A DNA stretch of 64,000 bases from Gammaproteobacteria bacterium (GCA_016191285.1 JACPPA010000019.1:124001-188000), one strand, 5' to 3'. Positions 18,016 through 28,300 are shown, numbered from the stretch's first letter. Notes: generated by a model from the letters alone, not told the origin. Numbers and translations: made by a program.

Positions 18016-18351
18016 TTACCGCTCACCCGTTAGACGTTCAAGTTGGGCGCGCAAAACTTCAACTTCCTGCCGCAACGACTCGATATCGTCCAATAGATCG
18101 AGCGCCAGGGCGAGTCCGGGCAGATTTAACTCGAGGTCGTGCCGCAGCCGCGCCGCGCGTCGCGTGCGGAGAATGGATTGCGCGGGGAACCGCCACTCGG
18201 TCACCGCGGCGCCCGCCGGATTCAACACGCCGAAGTCGACTAATTCAACGATAATTTCGGGCTGGATTCGACACAGCGCGCAAACTTCCTCCAGCGTATA
18301 CGCCGGTGGCCCGTGTTCGAAGTCGAAGACAATCAGTTCATCACTCGCCAT
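18016..18351 (-). CDS. cbpM: CbpM, modulator of the CbpA co-chaperone
   Basis: This 111-residue MerR-like protein has YTLEEVCALCRIQPEIIVELVDFGVL, a winged-helix start, and a C-terminal coiled coil (IESLRQEVEVLRAQLERL). It lies two bases after cbpA, the standard order. In E. coli CbpM binds the J domain of CbpA and inhibits both its co-chaperone and DNA-binding activity. Confidence 0.85.
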   Translation of the reverse strand: MASDELIVFDFEHGPPAYTLEEVCALCRIQPEIIVELVDFGVLNPAGAAVTEWRFPAQSILRTRRAARLRHDLELNLPGLALALDLLDDIESLRQEVEVLRAQLERLTGER

Positions 18352-18353
18352 GA

Positions 18354-19289
18354 TCAGACCTCCAGTGCGGCGCGCGGATTGAATTGCAGTCCATCGGCAA
18401 GGGCGCGGAACAGCTCGCGATCGTGATCGGTGCTGACGGTGGGCACAACGACCTGCAATATCACGTAAAGATCGCCCGGCGGATCGCCACTCAATCCCTT
18501 GCCCGAAATACGGAGTTTTTGCAGCGCCTTGCTATTGGGTGGAATGGTGAGCTTGACCGCGCCGTCGAGCGTCGGCGCGGTGACCACCCCGCCGAGTACC
18601 AGCTCCCACGGTGCGACCGGTAGCACCAGCGAGAGATCACGTCCCTCAATGGTGAACAGGCGATGGGGCGCGAACACAATCTCAAGATAGAGATCGCCGT
18701 TAGGCGCACCGTTCAACCCCGGATGGCCCTGCCCCTTGAGGCGAATTTCCTGACCGGCGCGGATCCCTTTTGGCACCGTGACTTTCAAGATTTTTGGCGC
18801 GACCGGGACACCCTGTGCGTTACGCTCATCCATTTGCAGGGTGAGGGTGCGCGTCGCACCGTGCTGCGCTTCTTCCAGCGTAATCGACAGACGATGGTGG
18901 ACATCGCCACCGGCCATCGTGAAGCCGCCACCGTCGGCGGCATGCTCGCGACCGAAGATCGCTTCAAAAAAATCACTGAATTGGCGGGCGTGGTGCGGCC
19001 CGTGGCCGGAAGCGCTACCTGTTCGACCACGCGCCCAACCTGGCGGCGGCGTAAAGTCGTCCGAACGGCCCGCGCCGTCGCGTCGCAATTCGTCATACGC
19101 CGCGCGCTTGGTCGAATCCTTCAACACTTCATAAGCTTCGCCGAGTTCCTTGAATTTGTTTTCGGCATCCTTTTCCTTGCTCACATCGGGGTGATATTTG
19201 CGCGCCAGCCGCCGATACGCTTTTTTCACCTCGTCGGCGGACGCATTTTCAGCGACACCCATCACTTGGTAATAATCGATAAAACGCAT
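18354..19289 (-). CDS. cbpA: CbpA, DnaJ-like co-chaperone / curved-DNA-binding protein
   Basis: The product has 311 residues. An N-terminal J domain (YYQVMGVAENASADEVKKAYR, with the HPD motif in KYHPDVS) is followed by a Gly-rich linker and two C-terminal beta-barrel substrate domains (VPKGIRAGQEIRLKGQGHPG). It lacks the DnaJ zinc finger, as expected for CbpA. It works with DnaK and can bind curved DNA. Its start is divergent from mlaF, with about 180 bases between them for two promoters. Confidence 0.93.
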   Translation of the reverse strand: MRFIDYYQVMGVAENASADEVKKAYRRLARKYHPDVSKEKDAENKFKELGEAYEVLKDSTKRAAYDELRRDGAGRSDDFTPPPGWARGRTGSASGHGPHHARQFSDFFEAIFGREHAADGGGFTMAGGDVHHRLSITLEEAQHGATRTLTLQMDERNAQGVPVAPKILKVTVPKGIRAGQEIRLKGQGHPGLNGAPNGDLYLEIVFAPHRLFTIEGRDLSLVLPVAPWELVLGGVVTAPTLDGAVKLTIPPNSKALQKLRISGKGLSGDPPGDLYVILQVVVPTVSTDHDRELFRALADGLQFNPRAALEV

Positions 19290-19472
19290 AACTTGATGGT
19301 ATTCCTCGCGCGCCGTGTGGCATTGACCGGAATCAGGAAGCTTTAAGATCGTGAATTCACCGTCCGCGCCGGAAGGCTTCGATCACTATGCGAAGATGGT
19401 GTCGTTGCGGGTACAATTCAAGGCTCAAACCGCTAATTCGAACTGCACGATCATAATAATGGAAAACGCTCC

Positions 19473-20282
19473 TTGAGCACGGAAGCCTTAGTGCAAATTC
19501 GTGGCGTCTCGTACGCGCGCGGCGCACGCGCGATTTTCGAGGCCATCGATCTGGAAATCCCGCGCGGCAAAATCACCGCGATCTTGGGACCCAGCGGTGG
19601 TGGTAAGACCACGCTGTTGCGTTTGATCGGCGGCCAACTGACACCCGCGAGCGGTCAAGTCATGATCTTCGGACGCGACGTCAACACCTTGTCGACACCT
19701 GCGCTTTACGCCGCCCGCAAACGCATGGGCATGCTCTTTCAAAGCGGGGCGCTGTTAACCGACTTGGATGTGTTCGACAACGTGGCATTTCCACTCCGCG
19801 AACACACCACGCTCTCCGAATCGATGATCCGCAGCGTGGTGTTGATGAAGCTTGAAGTCGTCGGCCTACGCGCGGCGCGCCATTTGTTTCCGCGCGAGTT
19901 ATCGGGCGGCATGGCACGCCGGGTCGCGCTCGCGCGTGCCATCGTGCTCGATCCTGAAATGATCATGTACGATGAGCCGTTCGCCGGTCAGGATCCGATC
20001 TCGATGGGGATCCTGGTGCGCTTGATCCGCGAATTAAACGAAACCTTGGGGTTGACCAGCATCATCGTCTCGCATGATGTCACCGAGACCGCCAGCATTG
20101 CGGATCAGATGTATTTGATCGCCGGTGGCAAGGTTGTCGGCCATGGCTCAAGCGCCGAGCTCCTCGCCTCGCAACAGGCCGGGGTCGCGCAATTCATGCA
20201 TGGCAATCCCGATGGTCCCATGCCGTTTCATTATCCCGGTGCGCCGTACCTGGACGATTTGCTGAACCCTACGTCGACATGA
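19473..20282 (+). CDS. mlaF: MlaF, ATPase of the Mla phospholipid transporter
   Basis: This 269-residue ABC ATPase has Walker [10 protein letters not shown], signature [14 protein letters not shown], Walker [14 protein letters not shown] and switch His in IVSHDV. FAGQDP and the order of the next four genes identify MlaF rather than another importer ATPase. It drives retrograde or anterograde phospholipid traffic between inner membrane and MlaD. The start appears to be TTG 19473; an ATG at 19459 is out of frame. It overlaps mlaE by ATGA. Confidence 0.92.
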   Translation: MSTEALVQIRGVSYARGARAIFEAIDLEIPRGKITAILGPSGGGKTTLLRLIGGQLTPASGQVMIFGRDVNTLSTPALYAARKRMGMLFQSGALLTDLDVFDNVAFPLREHTTLSESMIRSVVLMKLEVVGLRAARHLFPRELSGGMARRVALARAIVLDPEMIMYDEPFAGQDPISMGILVRLIRELNETLGLTSIIVSHDVTETASIADQMYLIAGGKVVGHGSSAELLASQQAGVAQFMHGNPDGPMPFHYPGAPYLDDLLNPTST

Positions 20283-21058
20283 CCGAACTTCTCGCATCAC
20301 TTGGCCGGACCAGTCTTGCCAGCTTTGAACGGCTGGGACGCGGCAGTTTATTTTTCTGCGCCGTGGTGGCGCGCCTCGGCACCTTGCTCCCGCGCCTCGA
20401 ATTGGTGCTGGCCCAGGTCTGGGCGGTCGGCGTGCGCTCGCTCGTGATTATCGTGGTTTCGGGCGCCTTTGTCGGCATGGTGCTCGCACTGCAAGGCTAT
20501 AACACCTTGGTGACTTTTGGCGCGGCGGAATCGCTGGGCGTGGTGGTCGCTAAATCCCTCACGCGCGAACTTGGCCCGGTACTCGCCGCACTCCTCTTCG
20601 CCGGCCGCGCGGGATCGGCGCTGACCGCCGAAATCGGATTGATGCGTGCAACCGAACAACTGTCAGCGTTGGAAATGATGGCGATCGACCCCCTGAGCCG
20701 GGTAGTTGCGCCGCGCTTCGTCGCCGGGATCATCGCGCTGCCACTGCTCGCCGCGATCTTCACGGCCGTCGGTATCGTCGGCGGCTACTTATGTGGGGTC
20801 GGCTTGCTCGGCGTGGATGACGGAGCCTTTTGGTCCCAAATGCAATCGCATGTCGCGCTCGGCGCCGACATCGGTAACGGCGTGGTTGTTAAGAGCATTA
20901 TTTTCGGCCTTGTCGTCACTTGGATCGCGCTCTTCGAAGGCTACGATGCAATCCCGACCTCGGAAGGGGTTGCCGCCGCGACCACGCGTACCGTCGTCAA
21001 TTCGTCCTTGGCGGTGTTAGGTCTCGATTTTGTCTTGACCGGCCTCATGTTTAATTAA
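20279..21058 (+). CDS. mlaE: MlaE, permease of the Mla transporter
   Basis: This 259-residue protein of about five or six membrane helices shows the family phrases [38 protein letters not shown] and [13 protein letters not shown]. It forms the membrane dimer of the MlaFEDB complex. Translation is coupled to mlaF by overlap, and mlaD follows by 14 bases. Confidence 0.93.
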   Translation: MTELLASLGRTSLASFERLGRGSLFFCAVVARLGTLLPRLELVLAQVWAVGVRSLVIIVVSGAFVGMVLALQGYNTLVTFGAAESLGVVVAKSLTRELGPVLAALLFAGRAGSALTAEIGLMRATEQLSALEMMAIDPLSRVVAPRFVAGIIALPLLAAIFTAVGIVGGYLCGVGLLGVDDGAFWSQMQSHVALGADIGNGVVVKSIIFGLVVTWIALFEGYDAIPTSEGVAAATTRTVVNSSLAVLGLDFVLTGLMFN

Positions 21059-21072
21059 GCGAGCAACTGCGT

Positions 21073-21552
21073 ATGAAGATCACCCGGACGGTAGAAATTG
21101 GCGTCGGCTTGTTCGTATGCCTGGGGATCGCGGCGCTGGTGATGTTGTCATTCAGGGTCGCGAACTTGAATGCGGTGAGTACCACTCATGGCTACAAAGT
21201 CACTGCCTTCTTCGAGAATATCGGCAGTCTCCAAGCGCGTGCCGCGGTGAAAATGGGTGGCGTTTTAATCGGACGCGTGACCGGGATTAGTTACGATCCG
21301 AAGCGTTTTCAAGCCGTGGTTGAAATGCGCATTGACGACGCTTACAAAACAATTCCCGCCGACTCTTCCGCGAGCGTGTTCACCGCCGGTTTACTTGGCG
21401 AACAATACATTGGGCTTGACCCCGGTGGCGCGGATACCTACTTGACCAACGGCGCCGAAATCAAGCTGACGCAGTCCGCGCTGGTGTTAGAACGGGCATT
21501 ACAGGAATTTCTATATGCCAAGACTGCCAAGGGAAGTGAGTCAACCAAATGA
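21073..21552 (+). CDS. mlaD: MlaD, MCE-domain substrate-binding subunit
   Basis: It has 159 residues: one N-terminal membrane anchor (about residues 9-30) and a single MCE domain (GYKVTAFFENIGSLQARAAV, GGVLIGRVTGI, TAGLLGEQYIGLDPGG). MlaD forms the hexameric lipid tunnel in the periplasm. It ends in ATGA overlap with mlaC. Confidence 0.93.
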   Translation: MKITRTVEIGVGLFVCLGIAALVMLSFRVANLNAVSTTHGYKVTAFFENIGSLQARAAVKMGGVLIGRVTGISYDPKRFQAVVEMRIDDAYKTIPADSSASVFTAGLLGEQYIGLDPGGADTYLTNGAEIKLTQSALVLERALQEFLYAKTAKGSESTK

Positions 21553-22196
21553 AACCTGAATTCCGGAACACCTCTCCAGTTTCCCGCGCTAGCGCCACAA
21601 TCGCGTGGGCCCTCCTGCTCCTCTGCGCAAGCGTTACGCCATGCATGAGCGACGATGCGGCGAGCGCGGCGCAAGCCGTGGTCCGCGACACCGCGGACGC
21701 CTTGTTCGCGCGGTTGCGCGCCGAGGGTGATGGCATCGAAAAAGATTCCAAACGCCTGCATGCGATCGCGGAAGAAATCGTGATTCCACATTTCGATTTC
21801 AAACGGATGTCGCAACGTGCGCTCGGTCGTTACTGGCGCGAAGCCACACCCGAACAACGCGAGCATTTCGCCGCCGAATTCAAGACCCTGTTGGTGCGCG
21901 CCTACGCCCAAGCGGTCGTCTCGTACCGAAACGCCAAGATCAATTACCTCGCGGCGCGCTCGTTAGGACCGGATACGGTCCGGATTCGAACCGAAGTGCT
22001 GCGCGAGAACGGCGCGCCGCCGGTGCAAATCGACTACGAAGTCTTTCAGCAGGGAAATGAGTGGAAAGGCACCGACGTCAGCTTGAATGGCGTCAGCCTC
22101 GTTATCTCGTACCGTGCGGGTTTCGCCAGTGACATCGGCAAGCTCGGCATGGACGGTCTAATCGCCCAGCTCGCCCAGCACAACGCGGGCGGTTAG
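21549..22196 (+). CDS. mlaC: MlaC, periplasmic phospholipid shuttle
   Basis: It has 215 residues with a signal peptide (TIAWALLLLCASVTPCMS) and the MlaC/Ttg2D fold, including VIPHFDFKRMSQRALGRYWR and EQREHFAAEFKTLLVRAYA. It carries phospholipid between the outer-membrane MlaA-porin complex and MlaD. No mlaA lies in the window. The position between mlaD and mlaB is standard. Confidence 0.92.
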   Translation: MKPEFRNTSPVSRASATIAWALLLLCASVTPCMSDDAASAAQAVVRDTADALFARLRAEGDGIEKDSKRLHAIAEEIVIPHFDFKRMSQRALGRYWREATPEQREHFAAEFKTLLVRAYAQAVVSYRNAKINYLAARSLGPDTVRIRTEVLRENGAPPVQIDYEVFQQGNEWKGTDVSLNGVSLVISYRAGFASDIGKLGMDGLIAQLAQHNAGG

Positions 22197-22201
22197 GCAT
22201 T

Positions 22202-22495
22202 GTGACCAGGGCGACGCTCGTCTGCGATGATGGGGGCCAATGCCGAATCGCCGGCGAACTCAGCTTCGACACCGTCAATGCCTTGTGGGCGAGCGTCGGC
22301 GCACGCTTCAAGTCGGGCGCCATGCTGGTGCTCGATTTAGCGGGGACTACTCACTGCGATAGTGCCGGCTTGGCGTTCTTAATCGAATGCGTGCGCACCG
22401 CGCACGCCAACCTCGTTACGTTGGAATTTCGTTCACCCCCCGCACAGTTGCTGGCACTCGCCAGTGCGAGCCATGTGGCAGATATTATTTTTTAG
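22202..22495 (+). CDS. mlaB: MlaB, STAS-domain subunit
   Basis: This 97-residue STAS-domain protein starts at GTG 22202, five bases after mlaC. LVLDLAGTTHCDSAGLAFL is the STAS helix with its conserved Asp-Ser. MlaB stabilises MlaF in the complex. Its last bases overlap the end of the SMP-30 relic on the other strand. Confidence 0.88.
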   Translation: MTRATLVCDDGGQCRIAGELSFDTVNALWASVGARFKSGAMLVLDLAGTTHCDSAGLAFLIECVRTAHANLVTLEFRSPPAQLLALASASHVADIIF

Positions 22496-23272
22496 TGTTC
22501 GGTTTGGTATCCAGCTTTAAATCGAACCACCCGTTGTCGTTCGAAACCACATAGAGTGTTTTCTGATTGGGCGAGACCAGAACGCCATTAGGGTTTGCCG
22601 CCATCAATGAGGACGCGACACCTTGCCGTCGGGATCAAGGCGATAGACCGCATACCCGGGCTGATAGATTAGCTCGTGACCGATGTAGCGGGGATCAGAA
22701 AATCAAATCCGGCCTTTTTCATCGATCGACAGCTCATTCGGTGTGTTATAGGGCTCGCCATCGTAAAGGCCGGTCAGGATGTAGCTACGCCCAGTGTACA
22801 GGCCGGTTTTGATCAACATGCGACCGCCGAAACCCGCGCCGAGTGCTGCGATCATGTTCCCGTTCTGATCAAATTTAAGACCGACATGCCCGAGGGACTG
22901 CGCCAAACGATAGTCTGTCCGGTCTTGGGATCATATTTGAAGATATTGCCGGTCTGCAGGAACTTGCCGGACGCGTCTTTGCACATTGAAGTGAAAGTGA
23001 CATCGGAGAAATACATATAGCCGACAATCCCCAAATACAGTCGTCGCTTCCTCGAAAGTCACTCGATGCTTTCGAATGTTTTCGCCAGCCTTGACACCTT
23101 CGGTGACGAGGCAACCGTCGTTGAATACGCGCGGCAGTTTCGAATTCGACGGCACGACACTGGCGTCACCCGTTGGAGTCGGGAAACCCGTATCTTCACT
23201 TTTGAAAAAATCTTCGCAGTACGCTGACGATGTGATGCTCAAACCGATCCAGAGTACGATTGCGCTAAACAT
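22485..23272 (-). pseudogene. Broken SMP-30/gluconolactonase-family gene with foreign insert
   Basis: The pieces in order on the minus strand are a signal peptide and N-terminus (23272, MFSAIVLWIGLSITSSAYC, then VFNDGCLVTEGV), an inserted ~67-bp fragment of brnT, then in other frames FSDVTFTSMCKDASGKFLQT, NIFKYDPKTGQTIVW, KFDQNGNMIAALGAGFGGRM, YNTPNELSIDEKGRI and the tail TLYVVSNDNGWFDLKLDT. These are consecutive blades of a secreted six-bladed propeller of the SMP-30 family. At least three frame changes plus the insert inactivate it. Parts are still well conserved, so decay looks recent. Confidence 0.75.
23027..23093. repeat. 67-bp duplicate of a brnT segment
   Basis: Bases 23027-23093 match 23786-23852 at 65 of 67 positions by eye, in the same orientation. 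The second copy is inside the intact brnT-like gene (encoding KAGEN-RKHRVTFEEATTVFGD); this copy sits inside the SMP-30 relic. It is an ectopic piece of the toxin gene. Confidence 0.8.
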
Positions 23273-23368
23273 CCGCCGCGATAATTTTTTGCATCGGCGA
23301 GCCCTTATGAAGTCTATAGGGCCGCATCTTGCCGAGGCGCGAGATCAAATTCAGTGATGTCGATCGAA

Positions 23369-23596
23369 CTAGCCAGCACGCGCCTTGGTGCGCGCGCGCG
23401 CAGCGCGAGTTGCTATGCGTGCCGATTCCGCGACCTTTAGCAGCCCGAGCAGTGCATCATTAACGGATTCGGACGTCGGGAATGCCACTGCTACCTCCGG
23501 ACGAAGGAGAACTAAATTCGTCCCCGATCGGTAGTCGGTCAAGAACTTTCCCCTTACGCCTTTGCCAAGCTGTTCACGAGAATAGTGCTTTCTCAT
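23369..23596 (-). CDS. Putative antitoxin of a BrnT-type pair
   Basis: This 75-residue protein starts MRKHYSREQLGKGVRGKF and contains NLVLLRPEVAVAFPTSESVNDALLGLL. The PEVA-FPTSESVNDAL phrase is common in small antitoxins found behind BrnT-like toxins. It begins six bases after the toxin stop. A basic Ala/Arg-rich tail ends the protein. Assignment rests mostly on context and the short motif. Confidence 0.6.
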   Translation of the reverse strand: MRKHYSREQLGKGVRGKFLTDYRSGTNLVLLRPEVAVAFPTSESVNDALLGLLKVAESARIATRAARARTKARAG

Positions 23597-23602
23597 AATT
23601 TC

Positions 23603-23875
23603 TCACCCTTCTTCATATATTCTCCGCTCCTCACGGCCTGGGCGACGGGCGCTAACAATTCGAATCCTTCGTCGCCTCGCGGTGTGACATACAATCAGCA
23701 ATCGATCACGTTCGGAAACGCCAAACGTAAGAAGTCGGCGCTCTCCGTCTGAATTATCTGGATCGGCAAACGTCAACGCCAAGGGATCCCCAAATACAGT
23801 CGTCGCTTCCTCGAAAGTCACGCGATGCTTTCGATTGTTTTCGCCAGCCTTGGTTGGATCCCATTCAAAGTCCAT
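23603..23875 (-). CDS. BrnT-family toxin (RelE-like ribonuclease fold)
   Basis: It has 90 residues with the BrnT pattern: start FEWDPTKAGENNRKHRVTFE, then GERRLLTFGVSERDRLLIV and RIRIVSARRPGREERR. The ARRPGREERR-Y ending carries the conserved basic residues of the active site. Relatives cleave mRNA and are neutralised by the gene product immediately downstream. A piece of this gene is duplicated in the SMP-30 relic 0.7 kb away. Confidence 0.8.
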   Translation of the reverse strand: MDFEWDPTKAGENNRKHRVTFEEATTVFGDPLALTFADPDNSDGERRLLTFGVSERDRLLIVCHTARRRRIRIVSARRPGREERRIYEEG

Positions 23876-23969
23876 GAAAAGAGTCTAATCCTTCCGTATT
23901 TGGTATGCCTAACGCGGCGGAGCGCGCAGCGCGGAGGCGTCCGCTCGATTGGGTTAGAGCGCCCTTCGA

Positions 23970-24410
23970 TCATTGGGCAACTGGAATGCAAGTGCCGACC
24001 CGTGACTGAATTTGAATATTGGCAGTATCTATTTTCGATTTACCGGACTCAAGGATTCCGATAAATCCCCCGGATATCCGAACTGCCGCTAACTTGTTTG
24101 TCTCCGGGTCTAGTTTGAAAGTCTCTGGATGTCCGCCTAGATCAGCCAAGATTTGAAAGTCCTTTTTGGTATGACGGTCGCCGATTTGTAGTGCCTGCCA
24201 CTCGGCGCAGCCCTTACCGGCGCGGCTACAGAGTGCGTATCTCTTCCCTTCCACATCAATCTTCCAACCGACCAACGTATCGGGGCGATCTTCGTCATAG
24301 CAGCTTCCGAGTCCGTTACAGGTCCACATTCTCTCGGTGAGACAAACAAGCATTTCGCCGGCCGTCACAACGATACAAGGGCGGCAGATAAAATTGTATT
24401 CGCTATTCAT
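23970..24410 (-). CDS. Hypothetical cysteine-containing protein
   Basis: It has 146 residues and I do not recognise the family. It has eight cysteines (such as ICRPC, WTCNGLGSC, ALCSRAGKGC) but no obvious signal peptide in this frame; the start is uncertain because in-frame ATGs at later positions exist. The C-terminal half (LDPETNKLAAVRISGGFIGI) looks like beta-strands. It lies between two toxin-antitoxin pairs in a scarred region, so it may be a truncated gene. Confidence 0.4.
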   Translation of the reverse strand: MNSEYNFICRPCIVVTAGEMLVCLTERMWTCNGLGSCYDEDRPDTLVGWKIDVEGKRYALCSRAGKGCAEWQALQIGDRHTKKDFQILADLGGHPETFKLDPETNKLAAVRISGGFIGILESGKSKIDTANIQIQSRVGTCIPVAQ

Positions 24411-24634
24411 CTACTTGATTTGACCATAGCCGGTCATTTTTATCGGAACAACGTACCGAAAATCATCGCGCTATTCGTCAGCGTTTCATCGCGATATTGA
24501 GCGGGTTAGCTTGGGTCGGTCAGGGATGAATCGCCGTTTCTAAATCGTAATGTCCCGCTTCCGCGCGCCCATCGGTTAAATTCGTCGGTTCTCCGAATCT
24601 TATTGCGGCCTATCCAGGATTCACGGACGCGCCT

Positions 24635-24913
24635 CTATTTGTGGGCTTCCATGTACGCCCGAAGTAACGAGTTCATACGCGACTGATACCCGCGGCCCTG
24701 CGACCGAAACCAGGCTATGACATCCGAGTCAATGCGCAACGACAACAATGACTTTGTCGGAATTGGCTTTAAACCTTTTCGGGCGACGGCACGTGCAAAC
24801 ATTTCAGGCGACCATTCTGGAGCATCGCCGTCGCGGACTATTGTAGCGTCCGTCATCTTGCGTAGATCTCCATACTTAGTCTGTGATTTGCGAGAAATAG
24901 AAGCGCGCTTCAT
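24635..24913 (-). CDS. brnA: BrnA antitoxin
   Basis: This 92-residue ribbon-helix-helix protein starts MKRASISRKSQTKY, then MTDATIVRDGD and SLLSLRIDSDVIAWFRSQGRGYQSRMNSLLRAYM, the BrnA C-terminal DNA-binding region. The full-length start is kept because family members begin with the same short basic stretch. It overlaps brnT by 38 bases, typical of this operon. It represses its own promoter and neutralises BrnT. Confidence 0.9.
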   Translation of the reverse strand: MKRASISRKSQTKYGDLRKMTDATIVRDGDAPEWSPEMFARAVARKGLKPIPTKSLLSLRIDSDVIAWFRSQGRGYQSRMNSLLRAYMEAHK

Positions 24914-25148
24914 GTTGCGTGGCCTTACGAATGGAAATGATTCGAATTTCCTCGTCCCTTTCGGTGTGCGCTACTGAAACCACTTGGTCTTCAAGCAACC
25001 CTAGGGTGAGAAACCGCTGTTCGCCGTAGGCTTCGCGATCATCCTCGACCGTAAAAGTGCGGCCACGGAATATCTTTGCTGCATCGATAAAATCAATGCG
25101 GTGCTTTTGCAGAGTGGACAACCGCTTGGCATCATCCCAAACGAACAT
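24876..25148 (-). CDS. brnT: BrnT toxin
   Basis: It has 90 residues and starts MFVWDDAKRLSTLQKHRIDF, then IFRGRTFTVEDDREAYGEQRF, and ends IRIISIRKATQHEARFYF. This is the RelE-fold ribonuclease BrnT, with the R-KAT--E pattern near the C-terminus. It is first in the brnTA operon, directly behind a strong palindrome at 25151-25183. Confidence 0.9.
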   Translation of the reverse strand: MFVWDDAKRLSTLQKHRIDFIDAAKIFRGRTFTVEDDREAYGEQRFLTLGLLEDQVVSVAHTERDEEIRIISIRKATQHEARFYFSQITD

Positions 25149-25150
25149 CG

Positions 25151-25183
25151 CTTGATGTAGCTACGGTACGTAGCTACATCAAG
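25151..25183. promoter_or_regulatory. Palindromic operator of brnTA
   Basis: A perfect 15-bp inverted repeat (CTTGATGTAGCTACG, mirrored, with spacer GTA) ends three bases before the brnT start codon. Each arm contains TGTAGCTAC, so the site holds two copies of TAGCTA. BrnA-family antitoxins repress their own operon, so this is the probable binding site; a role as a hairpin in the mRNA leader is a possible alternative. Confidence 0.65.
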
Positions 25184-25197
25184 ATGCCGAATTCACA

Positions 25198-25298
25198 AGT
25201 TAGCTTTACGGTTGAGGACGGCTACGTGCATGCATCGAGCGGTGCTCACGCTCAACGAATGTTCGAATTGATGGCCATGTGCTGAGATAAATGTCCGA
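25198..25298 (+). repeat. Direct repeat, left copy (flanks efflux cluster)
   Basis: The sequence starting AGTTAGCTTTACGGTTGAGG is repeated in the same orientation at 31705-31800, with about 90% identity by eye and one 4-base difference. The pair brackets the RND efflux genes. Confidence 0.75.
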
Positions 25299-25348
25299 GT
25301 CGCGCCAGGTTGCGATGAGAACAGCGGGACGAAATCATGCGGCTATCG

Positions 25349-28300
25349 CTAAGGCCGTTTTGGCACGAATCGTTGCAGCGCGAGATAAAGCCCTGGCATG
25401 AACATCAACACCAGAGGCACGGCGAACACCAGACCCGAGATGATGGCGATCGCGAGCGGCTGCTGCATGGCGGCGCCCTCGCCGATCCCCAGGGCGAGCG
25501 GGGCGAGCGACAATATGGCGACGGATGAGGTCATCATAATCGGCCGTAGCCGGCGAACCCCCGCATCGACCAGCAGCGAGGCCTCGGGGTGCTCTTCCGT
25601 CGGCAGCGCCGCGAAATAAAATATCGCGAGCTCCGTGACGATGCCGACGACCATGGTCAGGCCCATGAGCGAGGAAATATTGAGCTCGGTGCCCGTAAGC
25701 CACAGACCGATCATGACGCCGGCCAGCGATATCCCGGCGGTGACGAGAATACTGCACGCGACCGGAAAGCTTTCGTAAATCACCAGCAACAGGAGCGCGA
25801 CGAGCAGAAACGCGCTGAGACAGACCACCAGCATGTCGCGGAAAGATTTCTGTTGTTCCTGATAGAGCCCACCGTATTGCAGGTATACCCCGCTCGGCAG
25901 CGCGAGCGATTTCAGTTCGGTTTGGACTTCACGCATGGTCGAGCCGAGATCGCGACCCTCGATGCGAGCCGTGACGGCGACCATTGGCTTTAGATTCTCC
26001 CTGGCCTCCTGTGCTGCGCCTTGGGTCACACGCACCTCCGCCACGCGCGTCAACGGCAGATAATGGCCGTCTGGCGCGCGTAGCTGCAGCCGTTCCAGCA
26101 GTGCGATGCGGTCGCGAACCCGCGGCGAGGTCCAGATACGTACGCCGACCATCTTGGGTCCCGCCTCGATTCGGCTGGCGATACTGCCCTCGAGCTGTTC
26201 GCCGACCTGGCGGCGGACGGATTCTGGATCCAGTCCCTCGAGCGCCGCCCTGATGCGGTCGATGCGGATATCTATGGCATCCCCCGCGATCGTGATTCCG
26301 TTGAACACCTCCACTACTCCCGGCACGCCCTTGAGTCGCTGCGCCACAGTCAGGGCAATCCGCCGCAATTCCTGGCTGCTGTCGCCGAAGAGTTTGACCT
26401 CGATGGGTTGCGGTACCGCCGTCAGGTCACCGATGACGTCTTCCATCAACTGGAAGATTTCGACCCGCAATCCGGGGATTTCGGATTCGATCTTTTGTCG
26501 GATCTCCGCCAGCACCGCGTCGATGTTTCGCCGCGGCAAAGGATGAAGCCGCACGAAGAAGTCGCCCTCGTTCGCTTCGGTGAGACCGCCGCCGAGCTGG
26601 AGACCGGTGCGCCGGGAGTAGCTGGCCACTTCCGGCGTGGCGGCGATGCGCCGTTCGATGGCGCGCAGCAGACGATCGGTCTCGGTGAGCGAAGTCCCGG
26701 GAGCCGAGCGATAGTCGAGAACGAAGCCACCCTCGTCCATCCGCGGCATGAATCCGGAGCTTACCTGGGTAAAGGCGTAATAGCCGAGTGCCCCGAGCAG
26801 CGCGAGCGCCAGCGGCACCACGAGCGGCGCGCCCAGCAGCCTAGTCAGAAGCGATCGATAGAGGCGCTTGGTCAGCCCTGGCCTGCTATCTTGCAATGCA
26901 AGACTCGCGGCATCGCGGTCCCGGAGCAGCACCCGGGCGAGCAGCGGCACCGCGATGAGCGCCACCACAAACGACACCGTCAGACAGGCCACCATGGTCA
27001 GGGCCAGGGCCTTGAAGAAGCCGCCGGCGACGCCGGAGAGGAACGCGAGAGGGACGAAGACGACGATGGTGGCAAACGATGAACCGAGGAGGGGCCGGGT
27101 CATCTCCATTGCCGCCATCAGTACCCGCTCGCGCGGGGAAGTCGTCGTGTCGCGCTCAGCGATACGCCGCGCGATATGCTCGATCATCACGACAGTGTCA
27201 TCGACGACGAGTCCCACCGCGGCTGCCATGCCGCCCAGCGTCATGATGTTGAAGCTCTGGCCTGTCGCGAACAGCACCAGCACGGCCATCGCCAATACGC
27301 TCGGGACGATGATCGCGACCACCAAGGTCATGCGGAAGTTGCGTAAGCCGACGAGCAGGACCAGCGCCGAAAGAAACGCGCTCGCGATGATTGCATCGCG
27401 TACGCTGCCCGCGGCGGCACGGATCAGATCCGATTGGTCGTAATAGGGTGTGATACGCACCCCGGCGGGGACTTGAGCGGCGAATGCGGCGATTGCTCGT
27501 TTGATATCGGCCGCCAAGCGCACCGTATTCGCCCCGCGCTGCTGCATCACGTTGACCAGTACGGCGTCGTGACCGTCGGCCGTTACGCGTGTCCAGGCGG
27601 GCACTTCGCCGCTGATGACCTCGGCGATATCCTCCAGCTCCACGACCCCGTTGGCGCCGTTTCTGACCACCGTATGTTCGATGTCGGAGCGCCCACGCAG
27701 ATGCGCGTCCGCGAGCGTGAGATACAGCCGATAGCGGTCTTCCACCCGCCCAACCGCAGTTAGCACGTTGGTACTCGAGAGCGCCTGCACGACATCCGCG
27801 ATGGTCAGGTCCAATGCCCGCAGTTGGGCCGGGTCAACCAGAATTTGATATTCGCTCTCACGGCCACCGAGGACCTCCACTTTCGCTACGCCCGGTATGG
27901 CCGAGAGCAACGGTCGCAAGCGATAGAGCGCGAAGTCCCTGACGGCGATGGCGGTGAGCGCATCGGAGGTCACGCTCATGCCCAGTGACGGAAAGACGGT
28001 CGGATCCATTCTCCGGGTCGTTGCACGTGTCCCCGGGGGGAGGTCGGGCAGGGCGCCATTGATCGCTGCATCGACCTGCAACAGCGCCCTGACGATATCG
28101 TCGCCCCAATTGAAATTGAGCGAGATCTCGGCCGCGCCGCGCGAGCTTTTCGTGCGGATCCCGGCGACACCGGGTACCGCCCGCAGCACCTGTTCGAGCG
28201 GTTGGGTCACTTCCACCACCATGCGTTGAACTGGCCGATCTCCGGCATCGATACTGATCACGATCCGCGGGAAATCGATGTTCGGGAACAGCGCGACCGG

